Shown piece after piece: positions 8,892 to 16,815 of a DNA stretch of 64,000 nucleotides. Made by a program: the position numbers and the translations under genes. This DNA is from Streptomyces sp. DH-12 (GTDB taxonomy: Bacteria; Actinomycetota; Actinomycetes; Streptomycetales; Streptomycetaceae): positions 5,679,001 to 5,743,000 of the forward strand of contig NZ_PPFB01000001.1 in NCBI RefSeq assembly GCF_002899455.1. The letters are read 5' to 3'. Each line of letters opens with the position of its first letter. The first letter of the stretch is position 1. The notes beneath the pieces are model-generated. The model searched no databases. It saw nothing but the letters and a program-made list of their open reading frames with translations, and was not told the origin of the DNA.

Positions 8892-10328
8892 ATGCGCCGA
8901 GCGAAAATCGTCTGCACCCTGGGTCCCGCGACGGACTCGTACGACCAGATCAAAGCCCTGGTCGACGCCGGAATGGACGTGGCCCGCTTCAACCTCAGCC
9001 ACGGCGAGCACGCCGAGCACGAGGAGCGGTACCGAAAGGTGCGCAAGGCCGCCGACGAGACCGGCCGCAGCGTAGGACTCCTCGCCGACCTCCAAGGCCC
9101 CAAGATCCGCCTGGGCCGCTTCGCCGAAGGCCCCGTACTCCTCGAACGCGGCGACCCCTTCACCATCAGCGTCGAGGACGGCGTCGAAGGCGACCGCCAC
9201 CTCTGCGGCACCACCCACGCCGGCCTCGCCGAGGACGTCACCCCGGGCGAACGCGTCCTCGTCGACGACGGCCGGGTCACCCTCGAGGTCACCGCCGTCG
9301 ACGGCCCCCGCGTCCACACCACCGTCGTCGAAGGCGGCGTCGTCTCCGACCACAAGGGCCTCAACCTCCCCGGCGTCGCCGTCTCCGTGCCCGCCCTCTC
9401 CAAAAAGGACGAGGACGACCTGCGCTGGGCGCTGCGCACCGGCTTCGACGTCGTCGCCCTCTCCTTCGTGCGCAGCGGACGCGACATCAAGGACGTCCAC
9501 CGCATCATGGACGAGGAGGGCCGCCGCCTCCCCGTCATCGCCAAGATCGAGAAACCCCAGGCCGTCCAGGCCCTCGACGAGATCGTCGCCGCCTTCGACG
9601 GCGTCATGGTGGCCCGCGGCGACCTGGGCGTCGAGATGCCGCTCGAACAGGTCCCCATCGTCCAGAAGCGCGCCGTCGCACTCGCCCGGCGCAACGCCAA
9701 GCCGGTCATCGTCGCCACCCAGATGCTCGACTCGATGATCGACAACGCCCGGCCCACCCGCGCCGAAGCCTCCGACGTCGCCAACGCCGTCATCGACGGC
9801 ACCGACGCCGTGATGCTCTCCGGCGAGACCAGCGTCGGCAAGCACGCCGTCGAGACCGTGCGCACCATGGCCCGCATCGTCGAGGCCGCCGAGGAGGACA
9901 TCCTCGCCCGCGGCCTGCCCCCGCTGACCGAACGCGACAAACCCCGCACCCAGGGCGGCGCCGTCGCCCGCGCGGCCGCGGAGATGGGCGACTTCCTCGG
10001 CGCCCGCTTCCTCGTCGCCTTCACCCAGTCGGGCGACACCGCCCGCCGCCTCTCCCGCTACCGCTCACCCATCCCCCTGCTCGCCTTCACCCCGGACCCG
10101 GCCACCCGCTCCCAGCTCAGCCTCTCCTGGGGCGTCGAGACCTTCCTCGGCCCGCACGTGGACTCCACGGACGCCATGGTCGACCAGGTCGACGAACTCC
10201 TGCTGCGGTACGCCCGCTGCGCCGAGGGCGACACGGTCGTCATCACCGCCGGCTCCCCGCCCGGGGTCTCCGGCTCCACCAACATGGTCCGCGTCCACCA
10301 CATCGGCGAGGACGACCGCCCGAAGTGA
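8892..10328 (+). CDS. pyk: Pyruvate kinase
   Basis: 478 residues, the full length of bacterial pyruvate kinase. It transfers phosphate from phosphoenolpyruvate to ADP in the last step of glycolysis. MRRAKIVCTLGPA opens the barrel, and GMDVARFNLSHG carries nucleotide-binding residues. The PK signature VIAKIEKPQAV holds the catalytic Lys and metal-binding Glu. MVARGDLGVEMPLEQVP and DAVMLSGET complete the active site, and the C-terminal regulatory domain ends with VITAGSPPG. Transcription appears leaderless from a TAGGGT box. The next gene downstream is convergent after only about 19 bp. Confidence 0.97.
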   Translation: MRRAKIVCTLGPATDSYDQIKALVDAGMDVARFNLSHGEHAEHEERYRKVRKAADETGRSVGLLADLQGPKIRLGRFAEGPVLLERGDPFTISVEDGVEGDRHLCGTTHAGLAEDVTPGERVLVDDGRVTLEVTAVDGPRVHTTVVEGGVVSDHKGLNLPGVAVSVPALSKKDEDDLRWALRTGFDVVALSFVRSGRDIKDVHRIMDEEGRRLPVIAKIEKPQAVQALDEIVAAFDGVMVARGDLGVEMPLEQVPIVQKRAVALARRNAKPVIVATQMLDSMIDNARPTRAEASDVANAVIDGTDAVMLSGETSVGKHAVETVRTMARIVEAAEEDILARGLPPLTERDKPRTQGGAVARAAAEMGDFLGARFLVAFTQSGDTARRLSRYRSPIPLLAFTPDPATRSQLSLSWGVETFLGPHVDSTDAMVDQVDELLLRYARCAEGDTVVITAGSPPGVSGSTNMVRVHHIGEDDRPK

Positions 10329-10347
10329 CCGCGCACCGCGTCCCGGG

Positions 10348-11121
10348 TCAGTACTTGGGACCCACGTGGAGATCCATCAGGGCGACGGACGCCTTGCGGG
10401 CCACGGAGACGTCGTAGGGGTCGCTGCCACGGGCCGACGCCGTCCATTCGACACCGACCTTGTCCAGCGTGTCGGTGAAGAGCTTCCTGATGTCGTCGGA
10501 CTTGTTGGTGAAGAAGTACCGCGGGTACTCGTAGCGCTTGCGCTCGCCGGCGACCGCACGGGTCGTCCAGTTGGTGATCCGGCAGCCGTCCGAATGGACG
10601 AGCCCGCGGATGAACGCCCAGGGGTGCGCGTCGACGACCGCCTGCTGCCAGGGCTCCAGGGCGATGGTGCGCGTGTGCTTCATGCCCGGTCCGTGCTGAG
10701 GGAAGAGACAGGGCCAGTGCTTGCTGGAGCTGGTCACCACCACACAGCCCTGTCTCCGCACGCGGCAGACGCTGTTGTCGGGTCTGACAGCGCGGAGTGC
10801 CGCCTCGCACTCGTCGATGACGCCCGGCCACGCCTCGTCCAGGACGACGCGCATGTAGCAGACGCCTCTGCGGTGGGTGCTGATGCAGCCGTCGCCGAGG
10901 TACAGGCCGAGAAGGTGGGCGTACGCGCCGGGGTCGTCAGGGACGCCGGGAGTGGCCTGACAGCGGGGGCAGGACGTGCCCGCGCGCCCGAGCGGCTCGA
11001 TGCGCGTTCGCCAGGAGCGGATGGCGTACCTGGACACGCCCATCTCTTTGCTGACGGCGTTCAGACTGCGGCCCTGCGCCACCAGTTGCAGCGCCCGTCG
11101 GCGTGTGCCCATGTCGTACAT
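10348..11121 (-). CDS. Free-standing HTH protein with two LAGLIDADG-type motifs (homing endonuclease-like)
   Basis: 257 residues. The N-terminus is a helix-turn-helix (about 8-40: RRALQLVAQGRSLNAVSKEM and GVSRYAIRSWRTR), followed by CPRC. Two LAGLIDADG-like motifs follow: LLGLYLGDG at 70-78 (Asp77) and FIRGLVHSDG at 170-179 (Asp178), a monomeric two-motif layout. Both acidic residues that would bind catalytic metal are kept. It is not inside an intron or intein. It lies just downstream of a tRNA gene in the same orientation, with a strong hairpin between them. CAGAGT (complement of 11128-11133) 6 nt before the ATG suggests a leaderless start. It may be a selfish nuclease or a regulator domesticated from one; which cannot be decided here. 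Confidence 0.72.
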   Translation of the reverse strand: MYDMGTRRRALQLVAQGRSLNAVSKEMGVSRYAIRSWRTRIEPLGRAGTSCPRCQATPGVPDDPGAYAHLLGLYLGDGCISTHRRGVCYMRVVLDEAWPGVIDECEAALRAVRPDNSVCRVRRQGCVVVTSSSKHWPCLFPQHGPGMKHTRTIALEPWQQAVVDAHPWAFIRGLVHSDGCRITNWTTRAVAGERKRYEYPRYFFTNKSDDIRKLFTDTLDKVGVEWTASARGSDPYDVSVARKASVALMDLHVGPKY

Positions 11122-11162
11122 GTGGCCACTCTGAGGCCCCGGCCACGAGAGCGTGCAGCAAA

Positions 11163-11196
11163 AAGTGGATGTTCACGAGAACGTGCACATCCACTT
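11163..11196 (-). promoter_or_regulatory. Strong stem-loop between the tRNA gene and the HTH-LAGLIDADG gene
   Basis: AAGTGGATGT (11163-11172) pairs perfectly with 11187-11196. After one T/C mismatch, CACG (11174-11177) pairs with CGTG (11182-11185) around an AGAA loop. There is no U-tract. It could terminate or help process the tRNA transcript, act as an operator for the HTH protein, or be its recognition site. A weaker hairpin GTGGCC/GGCCAC lies at 11122-11146. Confidence 0.6.
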
Positions 11197-11224
11197 CGTA
11201 GTGACCTTGGAACCCAAGGAAAGG

Positions 11225-11299
11225 TGCCCCGGGTCGGACTCGAACCGACACTGTATGGGTTTTGAATCCATTGCCTGCTGCCAATTGGGCTACCGGGGC
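11225..11299 (-). tRNA. tRNA with CAA anticodon (nominally Leu) but short variable loop
   Basis: A complete cloverleaf on the minus strand. The 7-bp acceptor stem is GCCCCGG (11299-11293) with CCGGGGC (11232-11226) and discriminator A at 11225. The D arm has GG in its loop. The anticodon stem is ATGGA/CCCAT with an A-C mismatch at the loop-closing position. The anticodon loop TTCAAAA (11266-11260) gives anticodon CAA. The variable loop ACAGT has only 5 nt, and the T arm GTCGG-TTCGAGT-CCGAC is perfect. CCA is not fully encoded (CCT follows). Leucine tRNAs are class II with a long variable arm, so the CAA reading conflicts with the body type. The amino acid charged is therefore uncertain. Confidence 0.85.
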
Positions 11300-11401
11300 C
11301 CGAGGAATCAAAGGTTTCCCCTCGACCCTTTGCGCGACCACCTTACCGCAGCTAGGTAGGCTCTTGTCAGCAGAGTTCTGCCTCGCACCAAGGAGCCCAC
11401 G

Positions 11402-12061
11402 TTGAGCGCCCCCGAGTCGCCCCAGCCCGCAGACGTGTCCGACGACGACAAGTCGCACGTGCCGCCGATGACGACGCGCGTCGTCATCGCCGAGGACGAG
11501 GCACTGATCCGGCTCGATCTCAAAGAGATGCTCGAGGAGGAGGGGTACACGGTCGTCGGCGAGGCGGGCGACGGTGAGCAGGCCGTCGAGCTGGCCCGTG
11601 AGCACCGCCCCGACCTGGTGATCCTCGACGTGAAGATGCCCAAGCTGGACGGCATCTCCGCGGCCGAGAAGATCGCTGAGGAGTCCATCGCCCCCGTGCT
11701 GATGCTGACCGCCTTCTCGCAGCGCGACCTGGTGGAGCGGGCGCGGGACGCGGGCGCGATGGCGTACCTGGTCAAGCCGTTCAGCAAGAGCGACGTGGTG
11801 CCCGCGATCGAGATGGCGGTGTCGCGGTTCACGGAGCTGAAGGAGCTGGAGCGTGAGGTCGCCGACCTCAGCCAGCGTCTGGAGACGCGCAAGCTGGTGG
11901 ACCGCGCCAAGTCGGTGCTGCAGACGCAGTACGGGCTGACCGAGCCGGCCGCGTTCCGCTGGATCCAGAAGACCTCGATGGACCGGCGCATGTCGATGCA
12001 GCAGGTGGCCCAGGCGGTCATCGACGACGCCGAGGAGAAGAAGGCCGCGAAGGGCGGCTGA
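11402..12061 (+). CDS. pdtaR: ANTAR-domain response regulator (PdtaR type)
   Basis: 219 residues from TTG at 11402, with AAGGAG about 6 nt upstream; ATG at 11468 (MTTRVVIAEDEAL) would be a shorter start. The receiver domain (about 25-145) has the acidic pocket AEDEA, the phosphoacceptor Asp76 in LVILDVKMP, and the conserved Lys in AYLVKPF. The C-terminal ANTAR domain (about 155-210, RLETRKLVDRAKSVL ... AFRWIQKTSMDRRMSMQQVAQAVI) binds paired RNA hairpins and prevents transcription termination. In actinobacteria the partner kinase PdtaS is encoded elsewhere, and none is next to this gene. It is likely cytoplasmic and single-gene, ending at a shared terminator. Confidence 0.92.
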   Translation: MSAPESPQPADVSDDDKSHVPPMTTRVVIAEDEALIRLDLKEMLEEEGYTVVGEAGDGEQAVELAREHRPDLVILDVKMPKLDGISAAEKIAEESIAPVLMLTAFSQRDLVERARDAGAMAYLVKPFSKSDVVPAIEMAVSRFTELKELEREVADLSQRLETRKLVDRAKSVLQTQYGLTEPAAFRWIQKTSMDRRMSMQQVAQAVIDDAEEKKAAKGG

Positions 12062-12096
12062 GCGGGGCCGCCGCCCCCTGAGGCACGGGTACGACG

Positions 12097-12131
12097 AAGG
12101 CCCGCGCTCCCGTACCGGGGGCGCGGGCCTT
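12097..12131. terminator. Bidirectional terminator between pdtaR and livF
   Basis: AAGGCCCGCGC (12097-12107) is exactly complementary to 12121-12131, extended by an inner CCC/GGG pairing. It is followed by a T run on the plus strand and lies between convergent genes. Confidence 0.88.
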
Positions 12132-12143
12132 TCGCTCGCGGGT

Positions 12144-12860
12144 TCAGTCCTCGCCGAGGTAGGCCTTGCGGACCGACTCGTCGTGGAGGAGGTCGCGGCC
12201 GGTGCCGGAGAGGACGATGTTGCCGACCTCCATCACATGGCCGTGGTCGGCCAGCGACAGGGCCGCCTGGGCGTTCTGCTCGACGAGCAGGATGGTGGTG
12301 CCCTGGGACTTCAGCTCGGCGATGGTCGCCATGATCTTCTGCATCATGATCGGCGACAGACCCATGGAGGGCTCGTCGAGCATGAGCAGCTGGGGCCGGG
12401 ACATCAGGGCCCTGCCCATGGCGAGCATCTGCTGCTCACCGCCGGAGAGGGTTCCGGCGGCCTGCTTGCGGCGTTCCCCGAGGATGGGGAAGAGGTCGTA
12501 GGCGCGCTGGATGTCCTGCTCGATGCCGGCCTTGTCGCTGCGCAGGAAGGCGCCGAGGCGGAGGTTGTCCTCGATCGTCATGCGCGGGAAGATGTGCCGC
12601 CCCTCGGGGGAGTGGGCCAGTCCGAGCGAGACGATCTTGTGGGCGGGGACCTTCTTCAGCGACTTGCCGTTGAACCTGATCTGGCCGCCGACCGGCTTGA
12701 GGAGTCCGGAGAGCGTGCGCAGGGTGGTGGTCTTGCCGGCGCCGTTGGTGCCGATCAGGGTGACCACTTCGCCGGCGCCGACGCTGAACGAGATGCCCTT
12801 GACGGCCTGGATCTTGCCGTAGGCGACTTTCAGGTCCTCGACCTCGAGGAGTGCGGTCAT
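12144..12860 (-). CDS. livF: Branched-chain amino acid ABC transporter, ATP-binding protein LivF
   Basis: 238 residues. One of two ATPases that power the LivHM permease. Walker A is GTNGAGKT (near residue 37), the ABC signature is LSGGEQQM, Walker B is LLMLDEPSMGLSP, and the switch His follows ILLVEQN. It is the last gene of the livKHMGF operon and overlaps livG by four bases (its ATG at 12860-12858 against the livG stop at 12857), so translation is coupled. Its length and order match LivF, the shorter ATPase. It acts on the inner face of the membrane. Confidence 0.95.
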   Translation of the reverse strand: MTALLEVEDLKVAYGKIQAVKGISFSVGAGEVVTLIGTNGAGKTTTLRTLSGLLKPVGGQIRFNGKSLKKVPAHKIVSLGLAHSPEGRHIFPRMTIEDNLRLGAFLRSDKAGIEQDIQRAYDLFPILGERRKQAAGTLSGGEQQMLAMGRALMSRPQLLMLDEPSMGLSPIMMQKIMATIAELKSQGTTILLVEQNAQAALSLADHGHVMEVGNIVLSGTGRDLLHDESVRKAYLGED

Positions 12861-13936
12861 CGGTCGTTCTCCTTGCCGGGCGCGGCGTCCGTGGGGGCGT
12901 CGGCCTCCGTCTCCGCCTGTGCTTCTGTCTCGGCGTCCGTGGCGGGTTCGGCGTCCGTGGCGGCTGCGGCTCGCGCCTCGGTGTCCGGCCGTGTGTCCGC
13001 GTCAGCCGTTCCGGCGGGCGCCGGGGTGCCGGACGCCTTGGCGGGGGTCCGGGGCCGGCCCGCTGCCTCGGCCGCCGCTTCGGCGGCCTCGACCTCGGCG
13101 GCCTCCGCGGCCCCGGGGTCGTTCGCCAGCGGTTCGCCGATGTAGGCGGCGATGACCCGTTCGTCGCCCTGGACCGTGGCGGGGTCGCCCTCGATCAGCT
13201 TCTGTCCCTGGACGAGGACGGCGACCCGGTCGCAGAGGTTGAAGATGAACCGCATGTCGTGCTCGATGACGAGGACGGCGGTGCCCTGGTCGCGGATGGC
13301 GAAGATGAGTTCTTCCGCGGCCCGGGTCTCCTGGGGGTTCATGCCCGCGGTGGGCTCGTCGAGGAGCAGCAGTCCCGGTTCGCTGGCGAGCGCGCGGGCG
13401 ATCTCGAGCTTGCGCTGCTCGCCGTAGGGGAGGTTGCGGGCGAGCTGGTCGGCCTTCTCGGCGAGGCCGACGAACTCCAGCAGTTCCATGGCGCGGGCGC
13501 GGGAGGCGGCCTCGGCCTTGTGGAAGCCGGGCCCGCGCAGGACGGCCGACCAGAAGCCCTCCTTGGTGCGGGTGTGGCGGCCGACGAGGACGTTCTCCAG
13601 GACCGTCATGTTGGCGAACAGCCGGATGTTCTGGAAGGTGCGGGCGATGCCGGCGGCGGTCACCTTGAAGGACTTGGGCGGGAGCACCTTGTCCTTGTAG
13701 CGGACCTCGCCCTCGGTGGGGATGTACAGCCCGGTGAGGCAGTTGAAGAAGGTGGTCTTGCCGGCGCCGTTGGGGCCGATCAGGCCGACGATCTCGCCGC
13801 TGCGGACGGTGAGGTCGACGTCCCGGACGGCGGTGAGGCCGCCGAACCGCATGGTGACGCCGCGTGCGTCGAGGACGACGGTGCCGGGGGCGGGCGCGCC
13901 CGCGGCGGTGTCCTTGGTGGTGGTGTCGGTGGTCAT
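12857..13936 (-). CDS. livG: Branched-chain amino acid ABC transporter, ATP-binding protein LivG with acidic Ala-rich tail
   Basis: 359 residues, about 100 more than a typical LivG. The ABC domain (about 20-270) has Walker A GPNGAGKT, signature LPYGEQRKLEI, Walker B LLLLDEPTAGMNP and the switch VLVIEHD. The extra C-terminal tail (about 275-359) is a low-complexity run of Ala, Glu, Thr and Asp. It has no recognisable domain and is probably disordered. A short Ala/Pro-rich stretch precedes the ABC domain. The gene follows livM closely and overlaps livF. The tail keeps Streptomyces-like codon use, so it looks native rather than a frameshift artefact. Confidence 0.94.
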   Translation of the reverse strand: MTTDTTTKDTAAGAPAPGTVVLDARGVTMRFGGLTAVRDVDLTVRSGEIVGLIGPNGAGKTTFFNCLTGLYIPTEGEVRYKDKVLPPKSFKVTAAGIARTFQNIRLFANMTVLENVLVGRHTRTKEGFWSAVLRGPGFHKAEAASRARAMELLEFVGLAEKADQLARNLPYGEQRKLEIARALASEPGLLLLDEPTAGMNPQETRAAEELIFAIRDQGTAVLVIEHDMRFIFNLCDRVAVLVQGQKLIEGDPATVQGDERVIAAYIGEPLANDPGAAEAAEVEAAEAAAEAAGRPRTPAKASGTPAPAGTADADTRPDTEARAAAATDAEPATDAETEAQAETEADAPTDAAPGKENDR

Positions 13937-13941
13937 GGTGG

Positions 13942-15777
13942 TCAGGCCCCCGTCTTGCTCAGGACTGTGGGCGCGTCGGCCTCTTCGTGGAACTCCAGCT
14001 GGCGGCGCCGGTTGGGGATGAGGCCCTCGGGACGGAAGCGCATCAGCAGTACGAGCGCGATGCCGAACGCGAGGAGCTGGTAGTCGCCCAGGAACTGGAG
14101 TTTGTTGGGGATGAGGAAGAGCAGCGCGGCTCCGATGAGGGGTCCGGCGATGGTGCCCATGCCGCCGAGCACGACCGCGGCGAGGAGGAAGGCGGAGTTG
14201 GGCGGGGTGGTGCCGGCGAACAGGTACTGCTCGGGGGTCACGGTGTAGGTGACGTGCGCCTGGACCGTGCCGGCGAGGCCGGCGAGGGTGGCGCCCACGG
14301 CGAAGGCGATGAGCTTGACCCGGAAGCCGTTGATGCCCATGGCGAGGGCGGCGGTCTCGTCCTCGCGGATGGCGACCCAGGCCCGGCCGATGCGGGAGTC
14401 GCCGCTGCGCCGGAAGACGAGGACGACGACGGCCGTGATGAGCAGCATCAGGAAGAAGTAGTTGGCGAACCGGCCGATGGTGAAGCCGCCGATGTCGTGT
14501 GCGACGCCCAGGTCGAAGCCCAGGATGTTCAGGTCCGGGATGGACGCGATGCCGTTGGAGCCGTTGGTGAGGTCCGGGCCGGAGGTGCCGTCGGTGTTGT
14601 TCACGGCGATGCGGAAGATCTCACCGAAGCCGAGGGTGACGATGGCCAGGTAGTCGCCGCGCAGCCGCAGGGTGGGTGCGCCGATGAGCACGCCGAAGAT
14701 GAGCGAGGCGACGGCGCCGACGAGGACGGCGGCCCAGAAGGGGAAGTGCACGCCGAAGGGCGAGCTGGGCGAGCCGGAGACGAGTGCGGCCGCGTAGGCG
14801 CCGACGCCGAGGAAGGCGACGTAGCCGAGGTCGAGCAGGCCGGCGAGGCCGACGACGATGTTCAGGCCCAGGGCGACGGTGGCGAAGATGAGGATGTAGA
14901 CGCCGAGGGTGGCGTACTGGTCGTCGGTCTGGGTGAAGGGGAACAGGGCCGCCGCGACGAACGCGCCGCAGACGGTGATGTTCTGGTGGCGGGCGCTGAT
15001 CTGGGAGGCGTGGGCGATCAGGCCGGAGCGGTTCAGTGCGCTGAAGCCGAAGCCGGCGGTGATCAGGAAGCCGACGAACAGCTCGTCGTACTCGGTGCCG
15101 ATGCCGTAGGTGAAGACGGTCAGGGCGACCGCCAGGACGGCGACGATGATCAGGATCTCGGCGTAGGACGGCAGTGTGCGCACGGGGCGCGGGGAGCCGG
15201 AGGCGAAGGCCGCCCGCAGCACCGCCAGGGCGTGTCCGGTGTCGTGTGTGAACCGTTCCCAGCCGCCGGCCTCGGGGTCGATCGGGTCGGGTTCGGGGCG
15301 CTCGAAGGGGAGGGCCAGGGCGCCGACGAGGGCGATGAGCGTGGCGGCGGCGACGAGGTAGCCGCCCGGTTCGAGGTTGACGACGCCGCCGAGTTCGGCG
15401 CTGATCGAGACGACGGTGTACCAGGCGGTGGCGAAGGTGCCGAGCACGGCGTACTTCACGGCCGCGTCGGCGCCGGCCGGGGTGAGCCAGCCCAGTCCTC
15501 TGACGCCGTGGGAGGCGAGGCAGAAGAGGGTGGCGAGGGCGCCGCCGACGAGGACGAGCACCTGGAGTCCGCCCGGGTAGCCGTAGACGGTGAGGTCGCC
15601 GGGGAAGGCGGAGGTCCAGGTCCAGGCGAGGAAGGTGGATATGACGGCGAGGACGCTGCCGCCGGTGGCGAGGGCCCGCGCGAGGTTCGCGGGGATGCCG
15701 ATGAGCCCGGAGGGGGTGTTCGGGGCGGGTGCGGCCACGGTCTTCTGTGCTGTGGTCTGTGTGGTCATCGGTGTCAC
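13942..15777 (-). CDS. livM: Branched-chain amino acid ABC transporter permease LivM (N-terminally extended)
   Basis: About 611 residues from GTG at 15777, which overlaps the livH stop as GTGA; ATG at 15768 is an alternative. It is a membrane permease forming the pore with LivH. The C-terminal 300 residues are the conserved BPD_transp_2 part, with GLNIVVGLAGLLDLGYVAFLG and the EAA-like loop AWVAIREDETAALAMGIN. The first 300 residues add extra hydrophobic helices not found in E. coli LivM, giving roughly 12-14 segments in all, a form common in actinobacteria. It lies between livH and livG in the operon. Confidence 0.93.
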   Translation of the reverse strand: MTPMTTQTTAQKTVAAPAPNTPSGLIGIPANLARALATGGSVLAVISTFLAWTWTSAFPGDLTVYGYPGGLQVLVLVGGALATLFCLASHGVRGLGWLTPAGADAAVKYAVLGTFATAWYTVVSISAELGGVVNLEPGGYLVAAATLIALVGALALPFERPEPDPIDPEAGGWERFTHDTGHALAVLRAAFASGSPRPVRTLPSYAEILIIVAVLAVALTVFTYGIGTEYDELFVGFLITAGFGFSALNRSGLIAHASQISARHQNITVCGAFVAAALFPFTQTDDQYATLGVYILIFATVALGLNIVVGLAGLLDLGYVAFLGVGAYAAALVSGSPSSPFGVHFPFWAAVLVGAVASLIFGVLIGAPTLRLRGDYLAIVTLGFGEIFRIAVNNTDGTSGPDLTNGSNGIASIPDLNILGFDLGVAHDIGGFTIGRFANYFFLMLLITAVVVLVFRRSGDSRIGRAWVAIREDETAALAMGINGFRVKLIAFAVGATLAGLAGTVQAHVTYTVTPEQYLFAGTTPPNSAFLLAAVVLGGMGTIAGPLIGAALLFLIPNKLQFLGDYQLLAFGIALVLLMRFRPEGLIPNRRRQLEFHEEADAPTVLSKTGA

Positions 15778-16706
15778 GCCCTGTCCGCGACGCGCTCGCC
15801 GAGCAGGCCCTGTGGCCGGAACAGGAGCACGAGGATGAGGAGGATGAAGGCCCAGACCTCGGCCCAGGACTGGCTGCCGAACTGGTCCAGGCCGGGGATG
15901 TCGGCGATGTAGGCGGTGGCCAGGGTCTCGACGACGCCGAGGACCACACCGCCGATCATGGCTCCGTAGATGTTGCCGATACCGCCGAGCACGGCCGCGG
16001 TGAAGGCCTTGAGGCCGAGGATGAAGCCCATCTTGAAGTCGATCTGGCCGTACTTCAGGCCGCTGGCGACACCGCCGACGGCGGCGAAGACGGCGCCGAG
16101 GGCGAAGGCGATCACGATGATGCGGTCGGTGTTGACGCCCATCAGCTTCGCGGTGTCCGGGTCCTGCGCGGTGGCCTGCATGCCGCGGCCGGTGCGGGTG
16201 CGCATGACGAAGTAGGCGAGGAACGCCATGCTGAGGGGTGCGGCGACGAGCAGGAAGATGTCGCCGGTCTGGATGGTGGCGCCGCCGATGGTGAACGGGC
16301 CGCCTTCGATCTGCGGGAAGGCCAGCTTGGACTTCGCCTCCGGGTAGAAGGCCCAGACGGCCTGCTGGAGTGCGAGGGAGAGTCCGATGGCGGTGATCAG
16401 CGGGGCGAGCCGGGGCGCGCCGCGCAGCGGGCGGTAGGCGAACCGTTCCGCTCCGATGGCGACCAGCACCGAGGCGATCATGGCGCCGATCAGCATGAGC
16501 GGCAGGGCGACCCACATGGAGGTGCCGTCCGGCAAGACGTACAGATGCACGGTGATGGCGCCGAAGGCGCCGACCATGAAGATCTCGCCGTGGGCGAAGT
16601 TGATGAGCTGGACGATGCCGTAGACCATTGTGTAGCCGATGGCGACCAGGCCGTACATGGATCCCAGTAGCAGGCCGTTGACCAGCTGCTGCGGCAGTTC
16701 GTTCAC
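15774..16706 (-). CDS. livH: Branched-chain amino acid ABC transporter permease LivH
   Basis: 310 residues with about eight hydrophobic segments. Family signatures are visible: QQLVNGLLLGSMYGLVAIGYT at the N-terminus, VQLINFAHGEIFM, and the loop GRGMQATAQDPDTAKLMGVN that contacts the ATPases. It pairs with LivM in the cytoplasmic membrane to import leucine, isoleucine and valine delivered by LivK. A hairpin separates it from livK, which suggests that most transcripts stop after livK and only a fraction continue into the permease genes. Confidence 0.95.
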   Translation of the reverse strand: MNELPQQLVNGLLLGSMYGLVAIGYTMVYGIVQLINFAHGEIFMVGAFGAITVHLYVLPDGTSMWVALPLMLIGAMIASVLVAIGAERFAYRPLRGAPRLAPLITAIGLSLALQQAVWAFYPEAKSKLAFPQIEGGPFTIGGATIQTGDIFLLVAAPLSMAFLAYFVMRTRTGRGMQATAQDPDTAKLMGVNTDRIIVIAFALGAVFAAVGGVASGLKYGQIDFKMGFILGLKAFTAAVLGGIGNIYGAMIGGVVLGVVETLATAYIADIPGLDQFGSQSWAEVWAFILLILVLLFRPQGLLGERVADRA

Positions 16707-16750
16707 CGCATGTCCTCCGAGACTTTCGGGTTCGACGGATGGGCCGGAAC

Positions 16751-16795
16751 CGAGTCCGCGCAGGGCGCCAGTGGAACAGCGCCCCGCGCGGCTCG
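16751..16795 (-). terminator. Attenuating hairpin in the livK-livH gap
   Basis: CCGCGC-A-GGGCGC (16756-16768) pairs with GCGCCC-C-GCGCGG (16779-16791) with one A/C mismatch, extended by CGAG (16751-16754) with CTCG (16792-16795). It lies inside the operon between the binding-protein gene and the first permease gene. Such a position commonly raises the binding protein over the membrane parts; the effect here is inferred. Confidence 0.65.
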
Positions 16796-16815
16796 TGTGA
16801 GTGGTGCGGGGGAGG

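Noticed and set aside
10348..11121. Intein or intron-encoded endonuclease
   Set aside because: The gene is free-standing between pyk and a tRNA; neither neighbour is interrupted and no splicing motifs flank it.
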